A stretch of 64,000 nucleotides of DNA from Lepidodermella squamata (lineage: Eukaryota; Gastrotricha). Shown in pieces: positions 11,901-22,355 of this stretch (positions are counted from its first letter, which is position 1; each line of letters begins with the position of its first letter). The stretch is from assembly GCA_047495785.1 (NCBI GenBank), contig JBLDXI010000033.1, positions 186,001-250,000 on the forward strand. The letters run 5' to 3'. Made by a program: the position numbers and the translations under genes. Under the pieces are notes generated by a model. The model saw only the letters and a program-made list of their open reading frames with translations, searched no databases and was not told the origin of the DNA.

Positions 11901-14900
11901 GACTCGTATTAGATAGTTACAAGCCTTAGTATTGAACATATTTTATAAGAGAGAGATTGAAATATGGGCCATGCTTGTATCTGGTTGGATTTTATTATTA
12001 ACGTTGCAACTTATGTATTATATAAGAATATAAGATTATAAGAAGCACCATCAGCCGTGACTGGTTTGGGGCAGTAGTCTGAATTCCATTTCGTCGTTGT
12101 CGGTTTGAAAGGGGCCGCAATATTTTTAATTAGCCCGCTTTCGTAGGTACTCATTTATTTTATTGATAAAATTGATATCACCATTTTTGTCTAACTGAGG
12201 CCTATCCATTGGTGACGATTGTGATTTCGTTATCACCTTTGGGTCCAGTTAAAACCGCAATTGGGCGAAATAACGGTTTATTGTTATTATGCCGACTCCA
12301 TCACATAGTTGCTATTATGTGTCGCGCGATGCCGCTCCCTCGGGATTCAGCGTGATTCTGCATTCCAATATAGCCAGTTTTACAAGAAAAAGGGTGTGTC
12401 ATAGATGATACATAGATTGAAATTCTTATTGTGGAGTTGCTCGTACGAGCGGCAGGCTTAGGGATAGCTCACACCTCACACCTCACCCACGAAAAATATA
12501 ATTCCTCTTAACAATTTCCTAAAATTTGATGAGCTCCATCTTTGGAAACTCAAGAAGCGCGAAAATAATTCATCGAAATCGAAATAGAGCTACAACTGAA
12601 AATACTACCAATATAATTAACCCTCAAATAAATTTTTCGTAGTCATGTCTACAAAATTTGTGCCGCTGCAATCGACGCATTTCTGACATGTCTGATAATA
12701 TCGAACTTCTCTAAATAATAAGCAAACCCAATACACGATGATTCAAGCATTTATTGTATTGGTGTTTTCACTTGCTTCAGCTCTTATTTCGGATGAAGAT
12801 GGATGGCATGCTTTCTTGGCCCCAACTGCTCTGTGCTGAGCAGTTTGGCGACGACCCTAAAAAGTCCGCTGAGGCATGCCTTAGCTATCTATCATCTAAG
12901 AGGCTGACTGAAACATACAGCCTGGACCACATTTTATTGTGCTATTAAACGCATCGCACTGAGGATGAATCCGGCCCCGGGTGATCTGTGAAGAGAACTT
13001 TGGCGACGACCCTAAAAAGTCCGCCGGCCTCAGTAAGATGCACCTTAGACGTCCAGAAATGTATATCGCTTACTCGAAAAGTTCGCTTTTTCATCAACTA
13101 ACTAGATGCTGAGATTGCAGCGCTGATTTCTTAATTTTTCCGGAAATTTAGTTCTTCTTTCGCAACGTTATATGGGATGATATTCGTTGTGGCTCTGTTT
13201 CAAGTCTGTATCAAATTTATGGGAAAATTATACCTGAAGAAAAGGGGATTTAGACATCTGCCACTTGTATTGAGCATATTATTATGGTGCTCGGTTAGAG
13301 GGGTTGTGATCTAGTGATACTCATGGTAAAAATTGTTTTCAATCGCTAATTAAGTCATATTAGCCTATTTTGTTGAGTTTCGACCAAGGAAGCTTCAGAG
13401 CTACTACTTTAAAATATAAACATTTGTCTGTAAAAAATTGCAGTTTGCATTTTCATCCGGTTCTTCCGCTAATGCATCTGACGGTATAAAATAAACCCTG
13501 GATTTAACCCTTTCTATTCACAACACAATGCCTGAAATAAGGACGTTAAATGAAGCTTATTCATTTGGTCATTCATTCTAACCCTTTCTATAGCTAGATA
13601 GTTAAGCGCCGATCACAACCCCGTAAAAAAGAGTGTGTATATTTGGATAAAAAAGGAATAAGATTTCGCGTTATTAAAGAATTCCCATGGGACTGCTTCA
13701 CGTCAGAATATAACAAACCATATTCCGCTGAGAACCAAGTGTGGCAAAAAAAACCAGTATGAGACAAAAAACAGCAAAAAACAGAAAACACAAGTTGAAA
13801 TAAAGAAAGCCGGATATTGATCAACGCCAGGCCTCCGGTAATTTAACCATTAACGTAATTTAACGTCGATTGTCTTAGCGCGAGGAAGACGATGGCCGGT
13901 TACAGGCAAAAAATGAAAAATCCACGTTGAAACATAACAATTTCACCTTTTTGCGAATATCTCGTGACATGCTGCAAGTCAAAAGTAGGTATAGTCTCAA
14001 AAAAGTCATTATACGGAACTGGTAGCACAAATTTAACACAACTACGGTAGTGCTACGGTAGCGCTACGGCGAGTGCTATTCCAGTGATAGAACAATATTT
14101 CGTAGCACTTTTGGGTGCTACGGCCAGCATGAAACTTTGAAGAACATCGAAAAAGCCATAGAGATCTGATTAATAAGAGAGGAAATCAGATTAATGTAGG
14201 TACATGGTACATGTAAGTGGCTGAACTTGCCCTTTGTATTCTAATCCATTTTCCTCAATGATTGTTAAACTTAAATTCTGTAATAATTTTTGATTGAATT
14301 AGGAAAATAAAATACAATACAATACAAACTGATGAAGAAAAACCTGTAAAAAATCATTTCGCATTTTTTCATTAAAGAGGAATTTTAATAATATTTGCCA
14401 CATCGAGCTTATGGGAAAACATCAAATTTAGTCATCGCAGGGGGCGTATGTTGGAACCTTCCTTATGTTGGATTAAGGTTTAAGGTTTAAGTTTTCGTCT
14501 CATTTCCAAAGGGATAGCTGTCATGTGCCCGAATGAAAAACACCCGAATGTCATGTAAGCGATGACATATACCCGAAAGCACTTGCACGAATGTACTAAC
14601 GCCCGAAAGCTAATTCCCGAATGACAAACACCCGAATGTCAAACACCCGAATATTTTTTTGGTACATAATCACTGAAACTGGGTGAAAATCAACATTTAA
14701 TACATCAGAGACGATTTTTGATCGATCCCGTGAATGAATTCGGCGGTAGCCGGGCAACCACTACTTGCATTTCTCTGACAAACGACCAGCATGTTTGGCG
14801 TCATCAGGCCGTACCGAAGGGTTCAGGTTCAGCGGCACAAATTCGCGTTCGAAGTTGATGGTTGGCTTTACGGCGCCGACAGGCACTGGGTGAATGCTGA

Positions 14901-17900
14901 CAATCAGCGGGTAACTTATCTCGTTTGTCAGAGAAATGCAAGTAGTGGTTGCGGCTACCGCGGAATTCATTCAATGGCTATAACTGTCTAAATAATGTCT
15001 ACGATCGATTAAACATTTTCTGGTTGTTTTTTTTTATTTTAAATTTCCATATTAATTGTAACGTTAATTAACGTCTAAATCATTCAATTAACGCCTAAAT
15101 CATCATCGCGTAAATCATTTTCCTTATTCCAATGTTAATTCACTATCAGTTTCGGTGATTTTATGTAACTAAAAAAATATTCGGGTGTTTGTCATTCGGG
15201 AATTCGCTTTCGGACGTTTGTCCTTTCGGGTATTAGCGTTCGGCTACGTGGGTTTCGGGTGAATGGCATTCGGTCATCTACCTTCGGGTACCTGACAATA
15301 CACCTTCCAAAGCAATCATTGTTGCATATTGGGACTCACCATGTTAATTTGCCCAATTTTATTTTGTTACGCTCAGGTCATTTGAGGTGAAGTAAGAAAT
15401 GAGGTCATTCAGGATTTTAGAGACATAAACAAAAATTCGTAATCATAATGGAAGGTATCAGGTTTTCATTGGGGTTTCAGCTAGTTGGGGATCATACTGA
15501 TTACAACATGTACATCTTCAAGGCACAAAATTAGCCGACTGGCTGCAGATCAGCTGCAGATTTCATGAATTTTAGGCCATTTTGGAAATGCCCAACTAAA
15601 TCTTTTGATGAGAGTAATGTAAGAAAATTCAAAATTCAGCAGAAGCTGAATTCACCTGAACAACAATAGTCAGGTATTGGCCATGAATTCTCCTTGTTAC
15701 CCAGTTACCCAGCTCAATGGCAAATTGAGAGAGAACTTTTGCCAATGCGCATTATAGTTCAAGAATACTTCTCGTGAGAACTAGAAATGACGAACTGAAT
15801 TGGCATGGTGCAGCAACGCGGCCGCGTTGTCTCACTGTTTCGTAACAATGGGTTGTCCCTTTTTTCCAGGATATATCTACTGATGAAATGATTTTAAAAT
15901 TATTTCAAATTCAAGCGTAGAGGTTCGCCCAAGTTCTTATAATTAATGATCGTTGCCTCGTTGACATGGCTCATGGTCTCAGCGGTGTTTGTGAGAAGCC
16001 ATTATAATTCAGTCGGTTCATCGTTGGCGGAAGATTTTTTCATCAATATTCAAAAGAAAATTGTCCGCGGCCCTGATCGTTCAGCCTTGCCTCCGGTAGG
16101 CCGTCGAGATTCTAAGCGTATATATCGACCTCGAAAGATTTTTGCTGTAACACTGAATGATTTATTATTGTTGATTTTAGCGAATATCGTTTACATTCCT
16201 GAGATTGCCCCACGTGGGGCCGAAACTTTGAGCTCACCTGTAAACAATGCTCAGCGCCAAATGTCCCGGTTTATTTTATAAGTCGACAGCTTATGGTGTC
16301 AACTACTGCTGGTAAATTTTTTAGAGCAATCGGCTTTCAGGTTGACCGGGAATAAGGGGGTCCCAAATCGACGTTAAATTACGTTAATGGTTAAATTACC
16401 GGAGGCCTGGCGTTGATCAATATCCGGCTTTCTTTATTTCAACTTGTGTTTTCTGTTTTTTGCTGTTTTTTGTCTCATACTGGTTTTTTTTGCCACACTT
16501 GGTTCTCAGCGGAATATGGTTTGTTATATTCTGACGTGAAGCAGTCCCATGGGAATTCTTTAATAACGCGAAATCTTATTCCTTTTTTATCCAAATATAC
16601 ACACTCTTTTTTACGGGGTTGTGATCGGCGCTTAACTATCTAGCTATAGAAAGGGTTAGAATGAATGACCAAATGAATAAGCTTCATTTAACGTCCTTAT
16701 TTCAGGCATTGTGTTGTGAATAGAAAGGGTTAAATCCAGGGTTTATTTTATACCGTCAGATGCATTAGCGGAAGAACCGGATGAAAATGCAAACTGCAAT
16801 TTTTTACAGACAAATGTTTATATTTTAAAGTAGTAGCTCTGAAGCTTCCTTGGTCGAAACTCAACAAAATAGGCTAATATGACTTAATTAGCGATTGAAA
16901 ACAATTTTTACCATGAGTATCACTAGATCACAACCCCTCTAACCGAGCACCATAATAATATGCTCAATACAAGTGGCAGATGTCTAAATCCCCTTTTCTT
17001 CAGGTATAATTTTCCCATAAATTTGATACAGACTTGAAACAGAGCCACAACGAATATCATCCCATATAACGTTGCGAAAGAAGAACTAAATTTCCGGAAA
17101 AATTAAGAAATCAGCGCTGCAATCTCAGCATCTAGTTAGTTGATGAAAAAGCGAACTTTTCGAGTAAGCGATATACATTTCTGGACGTCTAAGGTGCATC
17201 TTACTGAGGCCGGCGGACTTTTTAGGGTCGTCGCCAAAGTTCTCTTCACAGATCACCCGGGGCCGGATTCATCCTCAGTGCGATGCGTTTAATAGCACAA
17301 TAAAATGTGGTCCAGGCTGTATGTTTCAGTCAGCCTCTTAGATGATAGATAGCTAAGGCATGCCTCAGCGGACTTTTTAGGGTCGTCGCCAAACTGCTCA
17401 GCACAGAGCAGTTGGGGCCAAGAAAGCATGCCATCCATCTTCATCCGAAATAAGAGCTGAAGCAAGTGAAAACACCAATACAATAAATGCTTGAATCATC
17501 GTGTATTGGGTTTGCTTATTATTTAGAGAAGTTCGATATTATCAGACATGTCAGAAATGCGTCGATTGCAGCGGCACAAATTTTGTAGACATGACTACGA
17601 AAAATTTATTTGAGGGTTAATTATATTGGTAGTATTTTCAGTTGTAGCTCTATTTCGATTTCGATGAATTATTTTCGCGCTTCTTGAGTTTCCAAAGATG
17701 GAGCTCATCAAATTTTAGGAAATTGTTAAGAGGAATTATATTTTTCGTGGGTGAGGTGTGAGGTGTGAGCTATCCCTAAGCCTGCCGCTCGTACGAGCAA
17801 CTCCACAATAAGAATTTCAATCTATGTATCATCTATGACACACCCTTTTTCTTGTAAAACTGGCTATATTGGAATGCAGAATCACGCTGAATCCCGAGGG

Positions 17901-20900
17901 AGCGGCATCGCGCGACACATAATAGCAACTATGTGATGGAGTCGGCATAATAACAATAAACCGTTATTTCGCCCAATTGCGGTTTTAACTGGACCCAAAG
18001 GTGATAACGAAATCACAATCGTCACCAATGGATAGGCCTCAGTTAGACAAAAATGGTGATATCAATTTTATCAATAAAATAAATGAGTACCTACGAAAGC
18101 GGGCTAATTAAAAATATTGCGGCCCCTTTCAAACCGACAACGACGATTTATTCAGTGATCGAAACAGATCGAGAAGTTCTAACGGCTTGTCGAACAAATT
18201 TTTCCATTTGTTCGGTGAATGCAGGTTTCGCGTTTTTTTTAGTTGATGTTTGTGAGAAAACCAGCCGAGGAATTGCTGCTCCGTTAGATCCTAGATTTTT
18301 TACTTTTCCATTTCATTTATTTCATAATGATTTTGACAATTTTATTGACCAGTTGTTCACCTCTAAAATTTTTATAATCCCAGAAATCGCCTCGAAGCTC
18401 GACGCTATTCGAAGCCAGCGTCCGCCTGGACGTGGCCGCTATTTCGACTGCGAATCGCTAAAATCTGCGATGAAACGGCTGATTTCAGTCGGAAACCTCC
18501 CGATGACCAGCGGATCGAATGAAGAAATCACTTTCCTATTCGTCCTCTACGAACTAACTCTGCACGCGAAACAGTGCCCAGGTGGCTGTCGACCTCTCTA
18601 CGACGCTGGTCTAATGCGAATCTTCAAGCAGATTCCACTGATCAAGCGCCTGTTTTCGGCTGATTTCAACTTTTTGAAAATGACCTTCTTCGAAACTATG
18701 GTGATGCAACTCGTTTTCGCATTGCTCGGCAATTTGATGCCACCTGATACGGAAACAGTCGACTTGCGAGACCAGGCGATGCGTGACCTGGTCACTACGC
18801 CCGGTTTTGTCGATTTCATGTGCTCACTCGGCCGGCAAATGGCGAGGCGAGATGGAAGACGGCTTCTATCCCTATCCCCGATTCATCATTTCATCTTGGA
18901 GGGTTACATCGCCTTGATGATTCCGCTAGACGACAGTCCGGCGATGCGGGAGCGTTTTGTGAAGGGCCACATGCCGTTGTGTGATCCAACTTTTGCGGTA
19001 TACATGATGGTGACGGCGTTTTGTTCGTCTCCAGTGATTGCAGCGGAAGTGAAGCATCCGCTTGGAATGGCGATGGCGAGGCTGGGAAATTTGACGGATG
19101 AATGCGCGAAATGGTACATGGATCCGTGGCGAAAGGCTTCAAAAGCTGAGCTTGGAAACGCGATTGCCATTGCTTCGAATCTAGGTAAATGTTTTTAATT
19201 TAATTTTGCCGCCTGAGAAATTTGTAAGATAGGACCCGCACCAAGAGGTTTCGGACACGAAAACTTGAAGTCAGACTACTAAAGGACAAAGTAAATGATT
19301 AACCAGCAGTACTTGAATTTATTAAACCCCTAGGCATAAACATCATAACATATTTTATTTTATTTATCCGTCAGCCGAGTGTAGTGCTGTGGCGATCGGC
19401 TTAGCCAACTTCCAGCCTTGAATTTCATTTGCTTTGCAAATTGGGATGGTTTCGAATGCTGCTTGCTTTACAGCTTGCACTATTGCCTCCAGGTACTCAT
19501 CGATTTTTGTTGTGAGTCTCCCGGCTGAGGAATTTTGGGATCGGCAAGTTCGCGTAGCCAGTACGCTTCCTGAATATTTCATTTCTACACTAACTGGAAT
19601 AGATTTATTACCAAAAAATATTTTGTCGAGGCACCGAAAGCCCTGCCGCTTTTCTCAATTGTAGCCCTGATGTCGCTTTTTGAAGCTCCATCCGAAGCAA
19701 TTATGCTACCTTAATATGTGAAACTGCTGACTTCTTCTAATCTTTCGCTGTAAATAACTTGCCCCTTGGCGAATGAAAGCAAATGAGAAAAGATGTTAAA
19801 GTGGAATCAGTGGGTTGAAATAGTAACCTAAGATAATTTGTTGAGTAAAATCAGTGGTCGTCATCAGAGTCGCTAGGGTTGTTCTGATGTGCACCTGAGT
19901 AGATAGTGACCAAGTTGAAGCATAGTGCTATGGCACGCAAGTAGTCGAGAACTAGACGGGTGCCAAACTGCGGGACTAGCTGCTTCAGGCGGCTGTTGAG
20001 ACGCTCGTAGACAACGTTCATGGCTCGCTGAATCGGCAGTCCGGCACTGAGCTGTTGCAGCAACTTCTCCGTCCAACTCTGTTTTGGGCGAAGTAATGAA
20101 GCGAAAGATGACAGGGTGGACGCCGAAAGTTCGGAGAATGGCGAAGTGTTAACCTTCCAACCCAGCTTCCAACCTGGGCAGGCGAGCTGCGATGCAATCG
20201 CATTGGTTCCATTGATCTGCCGGGTAGTTGTGAACAACAGCGACGCCATGAGTTGTCCGACATCAGTATTCAGTTGGCAAGCCCCGCCTCTCGATCTCAG
20301 TTCAACGTGTTCGCTGAAATAAGCCTCGTTGGGCTTCAAAGCGAGTTTCAGCGTGATAAAGCCGGCGACGACAAGTTTTATCAAAGCGATTTTCCGCAAT
20401 GAATTCGATGCCGGGCGTTGGTAAAACCTTGGACGTGATCTTTTCCCTAACCGTAGCCGTTCTATGACCAGGCCCGAGCTTTGAATCCGATTGCACCCCA
20501 ACTTGCGGAACAATTATCGACATAGTAAGTAATTATCGGGTGTAGCAGCAGCGTCTGTGTAGTTAAGCTACGTCACGTGGCTTGAATGGGTTGACAGACT
20601 AATGTTTTTTGAAGTCGATTTTATTTCGCTGTATTTTTTCGACCGCTTGCATATACGACGCGGCCTGAAGCATCTCTCTTCTTCTTTGAGTCGCTCGATC
20701 AGGCACCAATGATTCTGATGAGCCGTCTTGGCTCGCCGATTTAATTTCGCTTTGAATCCTTCAGAGCATTCCGAGTAATCAAGGCTTAGCTATTCACTAA
20801 TAATTGCGCATGTTGGGTATTACCGATAAGATAGAATAAAAGAAGGCTGTTCCAGAAAAACCCTCCAAAGTGTCGCGAACAAATCGCTTAAGACCGCATG

Positions 20901-22245
20901 AGTATAAGGGTATAAGAGGATACAAGAGGATATAAGAGTAGATAACAGTATATGGGAAATATTGGGAATATAAATGGGCATGAAATTTTAATAGGTATTA
21001 TTGGTTCGCTGGAAATGTCGCTTGTTTTCCAGCTCTGAGTTACAAAAAAATGAAATATTCATCGCAACAAAACTTCATGATAGACTGCATTGATGGTGTT
21101 TTGATTTTTTATCATAATTAACGAAAGAAATTAAATTACGCGGATCCCTAAAAATGACGAGGAAGAGCATGGACCACGATAAAGTATCTCACCGGAGCTA
21201 CCTTGAATTAATTAGGGATCATAAACAAAATCAATGAAATAAGATTGTATGACACGAGGTTATCGCATCTTCAATTTGCACTCACTCGCAGTTCGCTCCA
21301 TCGTCTTTAATTTCCATTTTGGCACGATGGGGATGCTCAAAGGTCCAATCATGGACGATTGCCGATGGCCAATTGTTCCCTAGGAGCCGTTGCTTTTCGA
21401 AGTGCTTTTCACAATTGTCCGGTCAGAATCTCGAAGAGTCTTCAGTTCCGTTTCAGTTCCGTTTCATAATCCGTTTTACATTTTGTTGTTGAAGAAAATA
21501 AATAAGTTGGAGTAAACCTTAAGAAAAGGGTCATTTCCCATGTGGAAAATTACCGATTTTCAGCTCGCCGCGATTTCCGGTCAGATGAGCAGTCTAAGGA
21601 GACTGCTCTTATATTAAAAAAATGAATGCGCTCCTTCTGTGTTTAAGTTGAGTTGGAGTTGAATGAGAGACATAAAAATGCTTAGGCTAAATAGACCTAA
21701 TTAATACCACCCTATTATTTCTGATTGATCTTTCAATTTTAGGTCATTTCATGTATTTCCTGGCTCGAGAAACCGACTGCGCGTTCTTCATGACCCCAAC
21801 GCTGTTTTGGCGAGTCGCTACCGAGGACAGAAAAATCGCTGAAGCCTGCGTCAAACAACCCGAATTCGCGTTGTACATCGCCAGAAATTTGCCCGGCGTT
21901 ATTCGCGATTTCAAGCGCGAACCTCGAAACTTTTTCTACCGAAATGATATTTTTGGCTCGTTCAACCTGCTCCTGCAAATCGTGGCTTATACGAACAAAT
22001 TGGATTCGTTTTGGGAATCGGAGCCAGTCTACTGCGGCCTGAAAGGCAGTTTCATCGAGGAGATGTGTTCTTTCCTGAAAATCGCGAAATTTTCACCCGG
22101 CAGGCTGCTTCCGGAAGATCTCGAATTTTTGGAAAAATTGTCGCGAAGTGGCGGTGCTGCGATGATGGCTTTGTCATTGGCTTCAAAGAAATTCGATCGG
22201 GAAATTTCGTCAATCATCAAGAAAGAAGATTTAATGTCGCAATAA
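8931..22245 (+). CDS. T3: TPR-family protein, complete, with an 8.9-kb transposon-filled intron
   Basis: Exons are 8931-9462, 18384-19184 and 21743-22245, all joined in phase 1, for 611 residues. It starts at ATG 8931 (MKTFETVFGKYDYG), preceded by 'gtgttag' at 8900-8906. Residues about 65-165 are TPR helices (LDGNKLFEAGDFEGAFGAY, RWYTNAAQCLIQLQRFEEA). Core motifs: AGLMRIFKQIP (252-262), RDLVTTP (311-317), DDSPAMRERFVKGH (360-373) and KASKAELGNAIAIASNLG (428-445). Exon 3 has TPTLFWRVATEDRK and KGSFIEEM. Donors are 'gttagc' and 'gtaaat'; acceptors are 'atcccag' and 'caatttt-ag'. Open sequence upstream of 18384 is not needed for the model and is treated as intron. T4 follows after only 109 bp. 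Cellular role unknown; TPR domains usually bind protein partners. Confidence 0.85.
9463..12090. other. T3 intron 1, left part: unidentified sequence
   Basis: This is the start of the 8.9-kb intron. The longest open frame, 10338-9931 on the minus strand, has an AT-hook-like RGRPKKASKA segment and Ser/Ala-rich sequence, but no family I recognise and no clear start. Other short frames have no recognisable content. I see no terminal repeats. Confidence 0.4.
12091..13871 (+). repeat. Left arm of a 1,781-bp near-perfect inverted repeat
   Basis: The arm is the reverse complement of 16366-18146. Paired coordinates always sum to 30237, so there is no net indel along 1.78 kb, and every stretch compared by eye was identical. 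The outer end starts TCGTCGTTGTCGG and the match stops abruptly at both ends. Two 26-bp direct repeats (12844-12869 and 12999-13024, TTTGGCGACGACCC...) lie inside. The open frames in the arm are short and not convincing as genes. Confidence 0.95.
13872..14511. other. Centre of the palindrome, left spacer
   Basis: AT-rich sequence with a short run of imperfect 'gctacggtagcgctacgg'-type repeats near 14040-14110. No coding region was recognised. Confidence 0.5.
14732..14970. repeat. 50-bp inner inverted repeat around the FLYWCH-like fragment
   Basis: About 50 bp at 14732-14784 (from 'tgaattc' through 'tctctgacaaacga') returns almost perfectly as its reverse complement at 14921-14970. The loop is about 135 bp. 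This stem sits in the middle of the MULE-type element and is separate from its termini. Confidence 0.85.
14791..14991 (+). pseudogene. FLYWCH zinc-finger-like fragment in the MULE element
   Basis: The 66-codon frame reads FEVDGWLYGADRHW, then TYLVCQRNASSGCGYRG. This resembles the FLYWCH finger layout of aromatic residues, a Tyr-Leu-Val-Cys, a second Cys about nine residues on, and downstream basic residues. The expected His pair is not clear in the C-terminal part, which reads into the inverted repeat. FLYWCH fingers are common in MULE transposases, so this is probably a captured remnant and not a working gene. Confidence 0.5.
15305..16365. other. Centre of the palindrome, right spacer with an unrecognised 111-codon frame
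   Basis: The plus-strand frame 15946-16281 starts with a hydrophobic stretch (MIVASLTWLMVSAVFV) and has a basic middle (RRDSKRIYRPRKIF). I recognise no domain and see no splice context. The rest is plain AT-rich sequence. Confidence 0.4.
16366..18146 (-). repeat. Right arm of the 1,781-bp inverted repeat
   Basis: Exact mirror of 12091-13871. Its outer end at 18146 lies 237 bp upstream of T3 exon 2. The ATG-initiated open frame beginning at 18083 starts inside this arm and runs into exon 2 by chance. Confidence 0.95.
19364..19760 (-). pseudogene. Non-LTR retrotransposon (LINE) ORF2 relic
   Basis: Reading the minus strand from about 19760, a frame gives LEEVSSFTY, a stop, then GSIIASDGASKSDIRATIEK and AFGAS. 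This is the conserved 'V..F.YLGS.I.sdG...dI..RI.kA..AF' segment just after the reverse-transcriptase core of RTE/CR1-type LINEs. The stop codon replaces the Leu of YLGS, so this copy is dead. The following frame (19582-19364) has IDEYLEAIVQAVKQAAFETI, resembling the linker normally found upstream of the reverse transcriptase, so the order looks rearranged. Confidence 0.65.
19851..20513 (-). pseudogene. Transposase-like frame, possibly Harbinger/ISL2EU type
   Basis: A 220-codon frame on the minus strand of T3 intron 2. Its C-terminal part reads VYERLNSRLKQLVPQFG, then LVLDYLRAIALCFN. This resembles the 'N.r.K....P.....D..R...al.N' end of DDE nucleases in ISL2EU/Harbinger-like elements. Upstream catalytic residues cannot be placed with confidence and no terminal repeats were found. 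It may be a fragment. Confidence 0.4.
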
Positions 22246-22334
22246 TTTGTTATCATTCAAACTTTTATAAGTGGCGCAATTTACAAGCAGAATATTTTCC
22301 TTATATTTCAAATAAAATTAAACATTAAAATTGT

Positions 22335-22355
22335 TATTTTTTAGGCGATTGAAAA
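22335..22355 (+). promoter_or_regulatory. Splice acceptor before the T4 start codon (leader intron or trans-splice site)
   Basis: The pyrimidine-rich 'ttgttattttttag' ends at 22344, 10 bases before the T4 ATG at 22355 and 100 bases after the T3 stop. An AATAAA-containing stretch lies between. Equivalent acceptors precede T2 (ag at 6671-6672), T3 (8905-8906), T5 (32097-32098), T6 (45296-45297) and the relic starts at 28041 and 40225. Either a short non-coding leader exon or a spliced leader would explain this. Confidence 0.5.

Larger units (their letters stand above)
14512..15304. mobile_element. Non-autonomous MULE-type element with 8-bp target duplication
   Basis: The direct repeat ttccaaag at 14504-14511 and 15305-15312 flanks a 793-bp unit. 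Its ends are imperfect inverted repeats (GGATAGCTGTCATGTGCCCG on the left; GGTGTATTGTCAGGTACCCG reading in from the right). Many subterminal CCCGAA(T/A)G words face one way on the left (14527-14662) and the other on the right (15180-15300). An 8-9-bp duplication is typical of Mutator-like elements, and the enclosed FLYWCH-like fragment agrees. It is nested inside the larger palindromic element, so it inserted later or was captured with it. Confidence 0.75.
12091..18146. mobile_element. 6.06-kb long-TIR (foldback-like) element or recent inverted duplication
   Basis: Two 1,781-bp arms flank a 2,494-bp centre (13872-16365), all inside T3 intron 1. The sharp outer boundaries fit a long-terminal-inverted-repeat DNA element. 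However, I found no convincing target-site duplication (left flank ends 'gaattccatt', right flank begins 'tttattcagt') and no transposase. The centre contains a nested MULE-type element (14512-15304) and an unrecognised 111-codon frame at 15946-16281. A recent inverted duplication, gene conversion keeping the arms alike, or an assembly artefact remain possible. Confidence 0.6.
19185..21742. other. T3 intron 2 with LINE and Harbinger-like relics
   Basis: Phase-1 intron of 2.56 kb. It carries a LINE relic (19364-19760, minus) and a transposase-like frame (20513-19851, minus). Between about 20850 and 20960 there is a short degenerate 'tataagagga' tandem. The remaining 20560-21730 shows nothing recognisable. 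Confidence 0.6.

Noticed and set aside
13594-16643. 76-codon frame present in both palindrome arms as a gene
   Set aside because: The two copies are identical only because the DNA arms are identical. The translation has no recognisable domain and a composition typical of chance frames.
12091-18146. Polinton/Maverick or other known long-TIR family
   Set aside because: No polymerase, integrase or capsid-type frames, and no 6-bp target duplication was found.
18083-18383. N-terminal extension of T3 exon 2 starting at 18083
   Set aside because: It begins inside the inverted-repeat arm, has no counterpart in paralogs, and a proper acceptor lies at 18381-18383.
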